From: CAVTWJ01 sp964525605
GTDB taxonomy: Bacteria; Oederibacteriota; Muellerivitia; Muellerivitales; Muellerivitaceae
DNA length: 64,000 nucleotides
Reading direction: 5' to 3'
Assembly (NCBI GenBank): GCA_964525605.1
Contig: CAZGKT010000004.1
Span: 84,838-148,837 of the forward strand
The notes below the pieces were generated by a model, which saw only the letters and a program-made list of their open reading frames with translations, ran no database searches and was not told where the DNA came from. Shown here piece by piece: positions 1-8,868 of the stretch (positions within the stretch are counted from its first letter, which is position 1; each line of letters starts with the position of its first letter). The translations under genes and the position numbers were made by a program.

Positions 1-2134
1 AGATAAAGCCTCCGTCCGATTCGCCCACCAGGGAAATCCCCGGCTGGGTGGCCGCTTCCATAAGGGAATAATAAGTGGTTCGGGTTCGCTGGACGCTTCC
101 CCCGTTGGCCTTGGCCAAATCGTCCAAGACCTGGGAAGCGTTGATGGGAACCACCGTCTTTGCGCCCTTCTTCCGGTGGTACATATAGAGCGAGAAAAGG
201 GCCAGCAATTCGGTCCCCCCCAACAGATGTCCCTTTTCATCCACCACGAAAATCTTCTCAGCGCCTGCGTCAAAGAGCACCCCAAAATGGGCCTTGAGGG
301 TCGGAACGATGTCGGAAAGCTGTTTCAGGGCGGCCTGGAACTGTTCGGGGGTCTTGGTGAGTTTGGATTCGTCCATATAGGCATTCAGGGCTACCACTTC
401 ACAACCCAGTTTTCCCAGAAGCCAGGGGAAAATGGGGGAAGCCGCAGAAAAAGCGTAGTCGATGACTACCTTGGGCTTGTGGTCCACGATGGCCTTCACT
501 TCGAGTGCGTCGAGAAAACCCTGATGGTAAAACTCGAGCATTCGGTGGGGAAAAACCAGCTCCCCTGTTTCTTCCATGGTCGCGCGGCGAAAATCCTCCC
601 GGTAAAAAAGATTCTCGATTCCCTTTTCCTTGCCGGAAGATAAGGCCAGGCCCCGGCTGTCGAAAAACTTGATGTCGATGAACTGGTCGTCGAACGGACT
701 CTTGCGGGTGTGGAGCCCTCCCGCGTCGGAAAGCTTCGGTACGGCGTAACGGGCCACGGGAATGGGCATTTCCTGCAGATCGTGGACGTTGACACCCGAA
801 GAAAGAATGCCCGAAATGAGGGCGCGGTTGATCATGCGGCTGGTCTTGTGGATGTCGCGGGCGGTGAGAACGGTGGAACCCTTGGGAAGGGAGGCCCCGT
901 AAGCTGCCCCCAGTTTGCTGGCGAACTCCGGGGTGATGTCGATGCCGGCCATGCCGGTAACCCCATGCTGTCCGAAAATGGACCGGGCCCACTTGTCGCC
1001 CCAAACCAGGGAGGTCGAAAGCTGGGCGCCGTCCTCCACGACCTTGTTGGGCCAGACCTTCACCCCCGCTTTGATCACGGCTTCTTTGCCGATGGTGCAA
1101 TTGTCCGAGACGATAACACCCTCGAAAATATTCGCTTTTTCGTGAACATCGGTCCCTGAGGCCACGACGCATTCGCGCGCCTGGGCCCCGGCTTCGATCG
1201 CCACGTTTCGCCAAAGGATGGCGTTGGTTAAAACCGCCCCTTCGCCGACCTGACAGCCGTCGCCCAGGACGGAGTTGGTGATCTTGGCATGTTTGCCCAC
1301 ATTGCAATTTTTCCCGACCACGACCGTACCGGTCATCTGCGCGGAGGGATCGATGGAACTGTTTTCCCCCGCCCAAATTTCCTTTCCCACGCGGTTGAGA
1401 CGGGAACCCTGGATGCTCACATCGACCTTGCCGGCAAAAACATCCTGATGGGCCAAGCGGTACTGATCCAGGTTGCCGATGTCCGCCCAATAACCTTGGG
1501 CCACGTAGCCATAGAGGGGCATGCCTTTCTGAAGCATGAGGGGGAAGAGGTTCTTTGAAAAGTCGAATTCCTCTTTCTCCGGGATCAGGTCCAGAACCTC
1601 GGGCTCAAGAATGTAAATACCCGTATTGACGGTGTCGGAGAAAACTTCACCCCAGGTCGGCTTTTCAAGGAACCGTTGGATTTTTCCATCCGGGCCCGTG
1701 ATGACGACTCCGAAAGCGAGGGGGTTTTCAACCCGGGTAAGGATCATCGTGGCCTGGGCCTTATTTTTCTCGTGAAACGCGATGGCTTCGCTCAAGTCAA
1801 AATCGGTCAGCACGTCGCCCGAGATGACCACGAAGCGTTCCTTCTCGATCATGGCCTGACAATTTTTTACCGATCCCGCGGTACCCAGGTCACTCTCCGC
1901 GGCCTTGTATTGCATCTTCACCCCGAAATCGGTCCCGTCCCGGAAGTACTCTGTAATAAATTCGGATTGGTAAAAAACAACGCTGATCAAGTCGGTGAGT
2001 TTATGTTTTTTAAGAAGGTCCACAATGATTGCCATGATCGGGCGGTTGACCATGGGGATCATGGGCTTGGGCAGATTGATTGTCAGGGGGCGCATGCGGG
2101 TGCCGAAACCACCGGCCATAATCACAGCTTTCAT
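1..2134 (-). CDS. NDP-sugar pyrophosphorylase / phosphomannomutase-like fusion (3' end missing)
   Basis: Runs off the left edge; 711 codons are visible. The product starts MKAVIMAGGFGTRMRPLT and continues with PKPM, the nucleotidyltransferase signature of mannose-1-phosphate guanylyl- and glucose-1-phosphate thymidylyltransferases (about residues 1-235). A left-handed beta-helix region with hexapeptide-like repeats follows (about 250-370), then a phosphohexomutase-like region from about 385. By family it would make an activated sugar (GDP-mannose or similar) in the cytoplasm for polysaccharide or glycan synthesis. The mutase part is unusual: the TASHNP loop is replaced by RKSPFD (Ser479 kept) and the metal loop DGDADR reads DAGAEK from residue 622, so mutase activity is doubtful. 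The ATG at 2132-2134 follows a GGCGG-type ribosome site. The exact sugar is not decidable from sequence. Confidence 0.9.
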   Translation of the reverse strand, partial: MKAVIMAGGFGTRMRPLTINLPKPMIPMVNRPIMAIIVDLLKKHKLTDLISVVFYQSEFITEYFRDGTDFGVKMQYKAAESDLGTAGSVKNCQAMIEKERFVVISGDVLTDFDLSEAIAFHEKNKAQATMILTRVENPLAFGVVITGPDGKIQRFLEKPTWGEVFSDTVNTGIYILEPEVLDLIPEKEEFDFSKNLFPLMLQKGMPLYGYVAQGYWADIGNLDQYRLAHQDVFAGKVDVSIQGSRLNRVGKEIWAGENSSIDPSAQMTGTVVVGKNCNVGKHAKITNSVLGDGCQVGEGAVLTNAILWRNVAIEAGAQARECVVASGTDVHEKANIFEGVIVSDNCTIGKEAVIKAGVKVWPNKVVEDGAQLSTSLVWGDKWARSIFGQHGVTGMAGIDITPEFASKLGAAYGASLPKGSTVLTARDIHKTSRMINRALISGILSSGVNVHDLQEMPIPVARYAVPKLSDAGGLHTRKSPFDDQFIDIKFFDSRGLALSSGKEKGIENLFYREDFRRATMEETGELVFPHRMLEFYHQGFLDALEVKAIVDHKPKVVIDYAFSAASPIFPWLLGKLGCEVVALNAYMDESKLTKTPEQFQAALKQLSDIVPTLKAHFGVLFDAGAEKIFVVDEKGHLLGGTELLALFSLYMYHRKKGAKTVVPINASQVLDDLAKANGGSVQRTRTTYYSLMEAATQPGISLVGESDGGFI

Positions 2135-2369
2135 GGATGAACCGCCTTGACGTTCGGAATGAACCCGGGAGGAATGATGGGCTTATTTTATCCGCTTTCA
2201 CGGGAAAATTGAACTTTACTCTCAAGCCTAGGTTGTCGGCAAAGATCAGCTCTACCGACCACCGACCCCGTCAAAGGAAAGGGGAGAAATGTGGAAAGGA
2301 AACTTGCAATTTGCCCGCTAAAAACCCATTTTAGGGGTCCGACATTTCCAACCTAGGAGATCCGTTCTC

Positions 2370-3728
2370 ATGAGTCTTACCGAACAAGATGTCTTGAACG
2401 CCCTGCGCCCCATTAAAGACCCGGACTTGCATCAGGACATTGTTACCCTGGGATTTGTAAAAAACCTGGCGATCGATGGGGGAAAGGTTCGTTTTGAGAT
2501 CGAACTCACCACTCCGGCCTGTCCGGTAAAAGACCTCTTCAAGACCCAGGCCCAGACAGCGGTCGGGAACCTTCCTGGCGTCACGAGCGTTGAGGTCAAG
2601 ATGACCTCCAACGTCCGCCAAGCCCCTACCGGCATCAAGAATCTCAACATGCCCACGGTGAAAAACCTGATCGCCATCGCTTCCGGCAAGGGGGGCGTGG
2701 GAAAGAGCACGGTCGCTTCCAACCTGGCTCTGGCCTTGGCTCAAACCGGAGCGGCGGTGGGGTTGATGGATGCGGATGTCTACGGACCTTCCATTCCCCG
2801 CATGATGGGGGTGCAAGGCCGCCAGCCCGAAACCGATCCCCTTTCCAAAAAGATGATCCCCTTCGAGAAACACGGCATCAAGTTCATGAGCGTGGGAATG
2901 CTCCAGCAGGAAAGCGACACGGCTTTGATCTGGCGGGGACCCATGGCCAGCAAGCTGGTTCAGCAATTTCTCGCCGGGGTGGAATGGGGCGCCCTGGACT
3001 ACCTCCTCATTGACCTGCCCCCGGGTACCGGCGATATCCAGTTGACTCTCACCCAATCCGTTCCCCTGGCCGGCGCCGTTCTGGTGACCACTCCCCAGGA
3101 CGTTGCACGCCACATTACCCAGAAGGGTTTAAGAATGTTTCAGCAGGTCCAGGTACCCATTATCGGCATCGTGGAAAACATGAGCGGTTTTGTTTGCTCC
3201 CATTGCCATGAGGTCACTCCGATCTTCAAAAAGGGCGGAGGCAAAAAAATGGCGGAGGAACTGGCGGTCCCTTTCCTGGGAGAGATTCCACTCGAACCCG
3301 TGATTGCGGAGGACGGAGACAACGGGACGCCGACCGTGGCCGCACATCCGGATTCGGTTTCCGGCAAGGCCTATGGCCTCATAGCCCTGCAAATGGCGGC
3401 CCAACTTTCCATCATCAACGCGGCCACCTCGAAAATTACCAGTCGTCCGCACGAAGTGGATACCCAGGATGATAAGGTGACGGTGATTACCTGGGACGAT
3501 CAAAAGGTGACCCGTTATCCCAACCGTTATTTGAGAAGCATGTGCCCCTGCGCTTCCTGCGTAAACGAAGTGACGGGAGAACGCATGGTCAATTTGGAAT
3601 CGGTTGATCCCGATGTGAAAATAGTCGGAGTGGACCCGGTCGGACGTTACGCATTGCACTTTCAATGGTCGGATGGCCATGGGACAGGCCTTTATTCGTT
3701 CGATACCCTGCGAAAATTAGGCGAATAA
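2370..3728 (+). CDS. Mrp/NBP35-family Fe-S carrier ATPase with C-terminal DUF971 domain
   Basis: The 452-residue protein has three parts. Residues 1-85 are a MIP18/DUF59 domain with the TTPACPVKD motif (Cys51). Residues 95-345 are a P-loop ATPase with the deviant Walker A SGKGGVGKST (105-114) and a CSHC pair (Cys278, Cys281) that in Mrp/ApbC proteins bridges an Fe-S cluster between subunits. Residues about 370-450 resemble DUF971 (GBBH-like N-terminal domain), with CPCASC at 394-399. The family carries Fe-S clusters to apoproteins in the cytosol. The ATG follows TAGGAGA at a good distance. The gene is divergent from the pyrophosphorylase gene across 235 bp. The fusion adds further cysteines that could hold metal. 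Confidence 0.93.
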   Translation: MSLTEQDVLNALRPIKDPDLHQDIVTLGFVKNLAIDGGKVRFEIELTTPACPVKDLFKTQAQTAVGNLPGVTSVEVKMTSNVRQAPTGIKNLNMPTVKNLIAIASGKGGVGKSTVASNLALALAQTGAAVGLMDADVYGPSIPRMMGVQGRQPETDPLSKKMIPFEKHGIKFMSVGMLQQESDTALIWRGPMASKLVQQFLAGVEWGALDYLLIDLPPGTGDIQLTLTQSVPLAGAVLVTTPQDVARHITQKGLRMFQQVQVPIIGIVENMSGFVCSHCHEVTPIFKKGGGKKMAEELAVPFLGEIPLEPVIAEDGDNGTPTVAAHPDSVSGKAYGLIALQMAAQLSIINAATSKITSRPHEVDTQDDKVTVITWDDQKVTRYPNRYLRSMCPCASCVNEVTGERMVNLESVDPDVKIVGVDPVGRYALHFQWSDGHGTGLYSFDTLRKLGE

Positions 3729-4011
3729 AAATAATCCGTCAAAAATTAAACTAAAATCGCAAAAATCTTATGTTTTTTTCATACTTTCAAAAAAACATCC
3801 ATTTTTGACGTCATGATTTTAAAACCCCCGCAAAAAATCGTTTTCATGAAACGCCAATCTTCAAACTTAATCGAACATTACACGCCCTTTAACGCTTTCA
3901 GAAACTCACAAATTCATAATTCTAAAAGGCAAGGGTTACTCTTTTAACCCGATTTAACACGACCTGCGGTTCCCTTCTGAGGGACACGAGGTAGAGTAAT
4001 GGAAGGGAAAA

Positions 4012-4236
4012 ATGGGAATTCAAAAAAAGGGAGAAATCATGGTCTACGGTTTTAAATTTGAATCGAAGATCAAGATCCTCAACCAATTCACTTACGATGC
4101 GACTTCCGATTTACGCGAACTTCTTTGGCGCTGCGGCCAATGCGGTTTATTGGCCCATCGTAAATGCGGGGTTCCCGACTATTGCCCCTCCTGCGCCGCT
4201 CCCCACCGTGAGTTTTCTCTGATTGAAGAAGATTAA
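4012..4236 (+). CDS. small zinc-ribbon / rubredoxin-like protein
   Basis: A 74-residue protein with two cysteine pairs, CGQC and CPSC, plus an extra Cys in HRKCG, in a spacing typical of a zinc ribbon or rubredoxin-like knuckle. The tail is acidic (EED). There are two credible starts: ATG 4012 after GGAAGGG and ATG 4039 after AGGGAG. The second gives 65 residues starting MVYGFKFESK. Function is unknown; metal binding is inferred from the cysteines. It converges on the dsbD gene with only 4 bp between the stop codons. Confidence 0.75.
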   Translation: MGIQKKGEIMVYGFKFESKIKILNQFTYDATSDLRELLWRCGQCGLLAHRKCGVPDYCPSCAAPHREFSLIEED

Positions 4237-4240
4237 ACTT

Positions 4241-6013
4241 TTAGTTTGAAAGTTTATGGATCTTTTGCAACAGTTCATCCGCAGAAATAAACCCCACCGC
4301 CCTTAAATCTTCTTTTTCTCTGCCGTTGGGTTCCACAAATACCATCGTTGGGACGCCCATAATCGCAAACTTCTTCTTTAAGGCCTCAACAGGACCGGAT
4401 GAATATTGGGTCAAATCAGCTTTTAATAGAACCCAATTCAACAGGGCTTCACGAACTCTTGCGTCCGAAAAAGTTTTGATTTCCAATTCCTTGCAGGGAA
4501 TGCACCAGGAGGCTGAGAAATCCACCAGCACGGGTTTGCCTTCCGCCTGGGCCCGGGAAAGAAGGGCGAGGTCAAAGGGCTTGAAATAGGATTCCACCGG
4601 CTTGGGCCAGGCCTGGAACAACCCCAGCGCCCCAAGGATCAAAACCACCCCAAAGATTCGTTGAAACATCTTGAAGCGCTCCTCCACCGATTGGCCCGCG
4701 AATATCCAACCCAAGAGAATCCCGCCAATCCCTAGATAAGCGGGGACAGCCAGGCGGTTGAAGCCCTCGGGCAGAAGGGGCGCCAAAAAATAAAGGGGCA
4801 TTCCCAAAAGAACCAGACCGAATACCTTTTTCACCCAAACCATCCAGGTTCCGGCCTTGGGTAAACGGCCGATTTCGCCCGAGAAAAACCCGAGCCAAAG
4901 GTAGGGGAAGCCCAGTCCCAGCGAGAGGGTGAAAAAGAGGATGAAACCGAGAAACGGGTTGGCCTTGGCGGCCACATAGGTCAAGAGGCCAATGGAAAAG
5001 GGGTCTACACAGGGCGCTGCCACGATACCAAACACCAATCCCATCCCCAGGGCTCCAATCCAACCCTGGGTATTGCCTGAAGCGACCTGGTTCAAGAGCC
5101 AGTTGGGAGCCTGGATCTCATAAAGCCCGAACATGGAGAAGGACAAAACCATCAAGACCAGTGAAATGCCCACGAGCACAAGGGGAGACTGGAGAGTGGA
5201 ACCCAGGATCCGTCCGGTCAAGGCCGCCGTGACTCCCAGGCTGGAATAGGTGACCGAAATGCCCAACACATAAGCGAAGGCCCGGTTCAGGATCACGAGG
5301 GGCTTTTCGGCTTTTTGGGAACCAAAATAGGAAACGGTTAAGGGAATCATCGGATAAACGCAGGGCGTGAGGTTCAAGGCCAACCCCCCCAGGAAAATCA
5401 AAACAAAGGTGATCAAAATTCCTTTTTCCCGGAAAAACTTGGCAATGATATTTTCGGCCGCCTGGGAAGGGGAGGCGAGGGGGTTTTGAAACACCTCAGG
5501 ATGGATCGGGATGACCGCTTGGCCGGAGGAGCCCACCGTCAGATCCAGGTTCACGGGTAAATTCATGGGTGCCATGCAAACCTGGTCATTGCAGGCCTGG
5601 TAACGCGCCTGAAGTTTCGCGGGAAGAGGTCCCACGGCGGCACCGGAAGTCAAAACTAAATCGAGAAAAAGGGTCGTGCCTCCCTGGTAAACCGCGAAGG
5701 GTTTCGATTCCCCCGCCAGGCTTTTTGGGATGCCCGACTCATATCGAACCTTTCCCACGAGGCTCAAAGGAGAGTTGGGGCACAAGAAAACTTCCAGGGG
5801 GATAAAGAAATCGGGAATACCCTCATGGGCGTTCACATGCCAGCCGGGTTGGATCTGAAGGACCACCGCAGCGGTAAAGGGAACCCCAATCGCCACGGGT
5901 TGGACCGCAGGAAAAGCCTGGGCGGAAACAACTGGGCCCGCCAGCGTTTGGGCCGACAGGGGGAAGGAAACGAGGGCTAGAACCACCAGGAAGGAAAAAA
6001 TTAAGTTTCGCAT
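4241..6013 (-). CDS. dsbD: thiol:disulfide interchange protein DsbD
   Basis: The 590-residue protein has the full DsbD layout. It has a signal peptide (about 1-25, ending SAQTLA), a periplasmic alpha domain with the cysteine pair CNDQVC near residue 145, and a central membrane domain of about eight helices whose redox cysteines lie in NLTPCVYP and AAPCVDP. A C-terminal thioredoxin domain carries the active site WCIPC (Cys504, Cys507). DsbD moves electrons from cytoplasmic thioredoxin across the inner membrane to periplasmic thiol partners, for example for cytochrome c maturation. Length and motif order are normal for the family. A terminator lies between it and the lacI-type gene upstream, so it is probably transcribed alone. 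Confidence 0.95.
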   Translation of the reverse strand: MRNLIFSFLVVLALVSFPLSAQTLAGPVVSAQAFPAVQPVAIGVPFTAAVVLQIQPGWHVNAHEGIPDFFIPLEVFLCPNSPLSLVGKVRYESGIPKSLAGESKPFAVYQGGTTLFLDLVLTSGAAVGPLPAKLQARYQACNDQVCMAPMNLPVNLDLTVGSSGQAVIPIHPEVFQNPLASPSQAAENIIAKFFREKGILITFVLIFLGGLALNLTPCVYPMIPLTVSYFGSQKAEKPLVILNRAFAYVLGISVTYSSLGVTAALTGRILGSTLQSPLVLVGISLVLMVLSFSMFGLYEIQAPNWLLNQVASGNTQGWIGALGMGLVFGIVAAPCVDPFSIGLLTYVAAKANPFLGFILFFTLSLGLGFPYLWLGFFSGEIGRLPKAGTWMVWVKKVFGLVLLGMPLYFLAPLLPEGFNRLAVPAYLGIGGILLGWIFAGQSVEERFKMFQRIFGVVLILGALGLFQAWPKPVESYFKPFDLALLSRAQAEGKPVLVDFSASWCIPCKELEIKTFSDARVREALLNWVLLKADLTQYSSGPVEALKKKFAIMGVPTMVFVEPNGREKEDLRAVGFISADELLQKIHKLSN

Positions 6014-6057
6014 GCCCTTTTATACCTCAACCCTGTCTTGAGAGTTACAGGTTACAC

Positions 6058-6089
6058 AAAAAAAGCCAGGATGTTTCCTGGCTCTTTTT
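6058..6089 (-). terminator. intrinsic terminator after the LacI-type gene
   Basis: Stem GCCAGGA (6065-6071) with TCCTGGC (6076-6082), loop TGTT, followed on the minus strand by seven T (complement of A at 6058-6064). A shorter T run on the other side could also stop plus-strand transcription. Confidence 0.85.
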
Positions 6090-6127
6090 GATGCAAGTGG
6101 AATGGATTTGAAACGATTCTATTTAAA

Positions 6128-7141
6128 TTAGACTTTCCGGGTTGTTTCCCTTTCAATCAGTTCAGGTTGAAGCGTGGTTGCTTTTTGGATCAAGGGTTCT
6201 CCGGAAATCATTTGAAACATCTTTTTAGCGGCCAGTTTCCCCATTTCGAAAGGTGAAAAAGCCACGGTCGTCAGGGCCGGCTCATGGTAAGCCGCTTCCT
6301 CCATGTTGTCGAAGCCTAGAACCGACATGTCTCCCGGCACTGAGACTCCCTTTTCCTTCAAGGCCCGCAGTGCACCCAAGGCCATCAAGTCGTTTGCGCA
6401 AATCAACGCGGTGGGACGGCTGATAGCATTCAGGATTTTCAATGCGGCCTGGTAGCCCCCTTCTTCCTCGAAATCTCCGTCAGCGGTCCATTCCTGGTGG
6501 TATTCCAGACGATGAACCGAGAGATTTTCCTGAAAGCCCTGAAACCGCTCCAAAGCGTTGGTGGTCGTCATACGCCCGTTGATGATTCCGATGCGCTCAT
6601 GGCCAAGGCTGACCAAAAACTCCACAGCCTTCTGAACTCCCATCTTGTTGTTAAAACCCACATAGGGCAAGTCTTCCTGACCGGTGATCTTGCCATTGAC
6701 TAAAACGAAGGGAACGTTGGCCTCGGCCAATTCTCGTATGGAAGCGTCCGTGGACCAGGCGTTCAATACGAACATTCCATCGACGCTTCCATCTCCGAGA
6801 AGGGCCCGATAGGAGACCTGGGCCCGGGCGATATCATTTAAGGGGTGGAGCAAAAGCCGGTATTGCTTCTCAGCCGCCACTTCCTCGATTCCCTCGAGGA
6901 TGCTGGTGAAAAACGGACTGCGGAAAATGGCCGTGTGATGGGGAGCGATTAGTCCGCAAATGCGGGAGTGTTTTTGTCGAAGACGGCGGGCATGGGCTTG
7001 GGGTTTGTAATGAAGATCCTGGATGGCGGATTGAACCTTCGTGCGACAATCATCACTGACCCACTTTTTGTTGTTCAATACCCGAGAAACCGTCCCGATG
7101 GTTACTCCCGCTCGTTTGGCGACATCCTTGATGGTGGCCAC
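6128..7141 (-). CDS. LacI/GalR-family transcriptional regulator
   Basis: The N-terminus MATIKDVAKRAGVTIGTVSR is the LacI-family helix-turn-helix, followed by the hinge helix region and a periplasmic-binding-protein-like effector domain (about residues 60-330) expected to bind a sugar or related ligand. The GTG start at 7139-7141 is chosen because AGGAG lies 7 bases upstream and the protein then begins exactly where family members do. An in-frame ATG at 7174 would add 11 residues but has no clear ribosome site. It represses or activates by effector-controlled binding to palindromes with a central CG. A short AAACGTTT palindrome lies in its upstream region. The target genes are not identified; the neighbouring deacetylase is a possible one. 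Confidence 0.92.
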   Translation of the reverse strand: MATIKDVAKRAGVTIGTVSRVLNNKKWVSDDCRTKVQSAIQDLHYKPQAHARRLRQKHSRICGLIAPHHTAIFRSPFFTSILEGIEEVAAEKQYRLLLHPLNDIARAQVSYRALLGDGSVDGMFVLNAWSTDASIRELAEANVPFVLVNGKITGQEDLPYVGFNNKMGVQKAVEFLVSLGHERIGIINGRMTTTNALERFQGFQENLSVHRLEYHQEWTADGDFEEEGGYQAALKILNAISRPTALICANDLMALGALRALKEKGVSVPGDMSVLGFDNMEEAAYHEPALTTVAFSPFEMGKLAAKKMFQMISGEPLIQKATTLQPELIERETTRKV

Positions 7142-7322
7142 GGTGTTGCTCCTGGTCAGATAATTCCGGCTCAAGACATAGGGTCTTGTTCACCCAGTCC
7201 CCTTCATCCGAAACTATTTCGGAATGGACGTATTTTAGAAATCAGAGGGATTATTTGCCACGAGCAATGCGCGAATGGACGAAAAAGTTTTTAAATTTTT
7301 CCAGGCCTGTCAAATAAGCTTC

Positions 7323-7330
7323 AAACGTTT
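7323..7330. promoter_or_regulatory. possible LacI-family half-operator (AAACGTTT)
   Basis: An 8-bp palindrome with central CG in the 225-bp gap upstream of the LacI-type gene. LacI-family operators have this shape, so autoregulation is possible. The match is short. Confidence 0.3.
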
Positions 7331-7366
7331 TTAGTACGGAGGTTTCTAGTTTAACCTAAAATCAGG

Positions 7367-8365
7367 TCAACTTTTGGGCAATAAGAGAAGTTCCAACTCG
7401 CCTTTTGAAAAATCCAGGGTGTAAATTCCATTGCCGTCCGCCTTCAATTTTTTCCCCTTCTGGACAGGAAAATAAACCCCGACTGGCGAAGGATGGGTTG
7501 CGATTGTGAATTGGAGTACAACCCCCGAAGGAAAGGTCGAAGGGACTTTCCATTGGTAACGAACCTTTCCCTGGATGGTTTTCCTTTCAGCCTTTTCAAA
7601 GATATTTTGCCCAAGGAAGTAAGACCCCACCTGAAGAACGGTGCCGACCCAAACATCCTTGGATTGAAGATAGTCGAGAAGTTGGGTGAACATATGCCGG
7701 GAAACCGACGGATAACCTTCGCGGGCTTCTTCCAAGCTGGGGATTTTAAAAATTAGCCAGGCTCCATCTTTCAAATCTTTATCGATCCATGATTGGTAAG
7801 TCGCCCAAGAAAGATTGGGGTCCATCTTTCGGGAAGGAAGATTCAACCAATCAGGCTCTACACCGATTTTCAGATCCGGTTGGGATAGATCATCTCCTCC
7901 GCGCGCGAGCAAGTGATTTTCACCCACTAGGGTCCGCAATCGGGGCGTGACCTCACCGTAAGGATAGGCGAACGAATAAAGGGAAACTCCAAATTCTTTT
8001 TGAAGGACGTTTTGGGCTCCCACCACCTGAGAATCCAAATCCCGGGGAGTTATCAGATCGGCGATATGCCGATGGTCGAGGCTGTTACTTCCAATTTCAT
8101 GGCCGTAAATCAATATCTTTCGCCAGTCGTCTTTGCGGTCCGTTTGGTTTCCGATCAGGAAAAAAGTGGCTTTCATTCCCCTGGAATTTAATTCCGGCAG
8201 GGCCACATCCAATTGGGAGGAATCTCCGCCATCAAAAGTCAGACAGACGGCGGCTGGATGCGCATTCCAAGGCAACACCTTTATTGACGGCATGAGGTCC
8301 CCGCCAGCGCCAGCGGAACCTAAAGTGAAAAACAACAACAGACCCACGCCCACCCGTTTACTCAT
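7367..8365 (-). CDS. exported polysaccharide deacetylase family protein
   Basis: The 332-residue protein starts with a signal peptide (about 1-20, ending GSAGAG). A NodB-homology domain follows with CLTFDGGD (motif 1 aspartates), HEIGSNSLDHRHI (metal histidines) and FAYPYGE (motif 3). These enzymes hydrolyse N-acetyl groups from cell-wall or extracellular glycans with a divalent metal. The last 90 residues look like a separate beta-rich domain. It lies upstream of the LacI-type gene on the same strand, and a terminator separates it from the upstream PII gene. Substrate unknown. Confidence 0.85.
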   Translation of the reverse strand: MSKRVGVGLLLFFTLGSAGAGGDLMPSIKVLPWNAHPAAVCLTFDGGDSSQLDVALPELNSRGMKATFFLIGNQTDRKDDWRKILIYGHEIGSNSLDHRHIADLITPRDLDSQVVGAQNVLQKEFGVSLYSFAYPYGEVTPRLRTLVGENHLLARGGDDLSQPDLKIGVEPDWLNLPSRKMDPNLSWATYQSWIDKDLKDGAWLIFKIPSLEEAREGYPSVSRHMFTQLLDYLQSKDVWVGTVLQVGSYFLGQNIFEKAERKTIQGKVRYQWKVPSTFPSGVVLQFTIATHPSPVGVYFPVQKGKKLKADGNGIYTLDFSKGELELLLLPKS

Positions 8366-8379
8366 TTTTCGTTCCCCAT

Positions 8380-8412
8380 AAAAAAAGCCCTTCCCGTTTT
8401 GCCAGGAAGGGC
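8380..8412 (-). terminator. intrinsic terminator of the second amt-PII unit
   Basis: Stem GCCCTTCC (8387-8394) with GGAAGGGC (8405-8412), followed on the minus strand by a run of T (complement of A up to 8386). It ends the amt-PII unit before the deacetylase gene. Confidence 0.85.
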
Positions 8413-8435
8413 CATTTTAAACTTACCGCTCAAGA

Positions 8436-8783
8436 TTAAACAGCCTTGGTTCCCTTTTCACCCGTACGGATACGGATCACTTCCTCCACCGGCGTGATGA
8501 AAATCTTTCCATCGCCAATTTCTCCCGTGCGGGTGCAGGTGATGAGGATTTGAACAACTTTCTTTACATCCTTCTCGTGGACCACGGTGGTGACCAGAAG
8601 TTTTTGCAAAAGTCCCTCAACGCTCTGTCCCCTGTAATTTTCCGTGATGCCCCGTTGTTTTCCGTGACCCTGCACATCGGTCACCATGACCCCGGGATAC
8701 CCGACCGCTTTGAGCCCGTCCAATACCGCCCGGAGCGCACTAGGGCGTATCACCGCCTCGATCTTCTTGATGCTTGTTTTCAT
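8436..8783 (-). CDS. glnK: PII nitrogen-regulatory protein (GlnB/GlnK family)
   Basis: 115 residues with the PII core: GHGKQRG before the T-loop, TGEIGDGKIF and RIRTGEKG for ATP and 2-oxoglutarate binding. PII trimers sense ATP/ADP and 2-oxoglutarate and plug the cytoplasmic face of Amt channels through the T-loop. The gene follows an amt gene by 85 bp, the standard glnK-amt linkage. In the T-loop the sequence is ENYRGQSV: the tyrosine equivalent to Tyr46 is present, but the position of the uridylylated Tyr51 is valine, so control by UMP addition is unlikely. GGAGG precedes the ATG. Confidence 0.95.
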   Translation of the reverse strand: MKTSIKKIEAVIRPSALRAVLDGLKAVGYPGVMVTDVQGHGKQRGITENYRGQSVEGLLQKLLVTTVVHEKDVKKVVQILITCTRTGEIGDGKIFITPVEEVIRIRTGEKGTKAV

Positions 8784-8868
8784 TTTTCCTCCCGCTCGTA
8801 TAGTTTGTGATTTCTATTATGACTTATTCTTTCCCTTTTTGCCCGGCCGACTCCAGGCGGTTCAGTGT

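Noticed and set aside
399..1490. Long open frame on the minus strand overlapping the pyrophosphorylase gene
   Set aside because: It is a shadow frame of the true gene, whose translation matches a known family throughout; the shadow product is Arg/Gly-rich with no motifs.
2331..3113. 260-codon frame antisense to the Mrp gene
   Set aside because: No ribosome site, no recognisable domain, and it covers a well-conserved gene.
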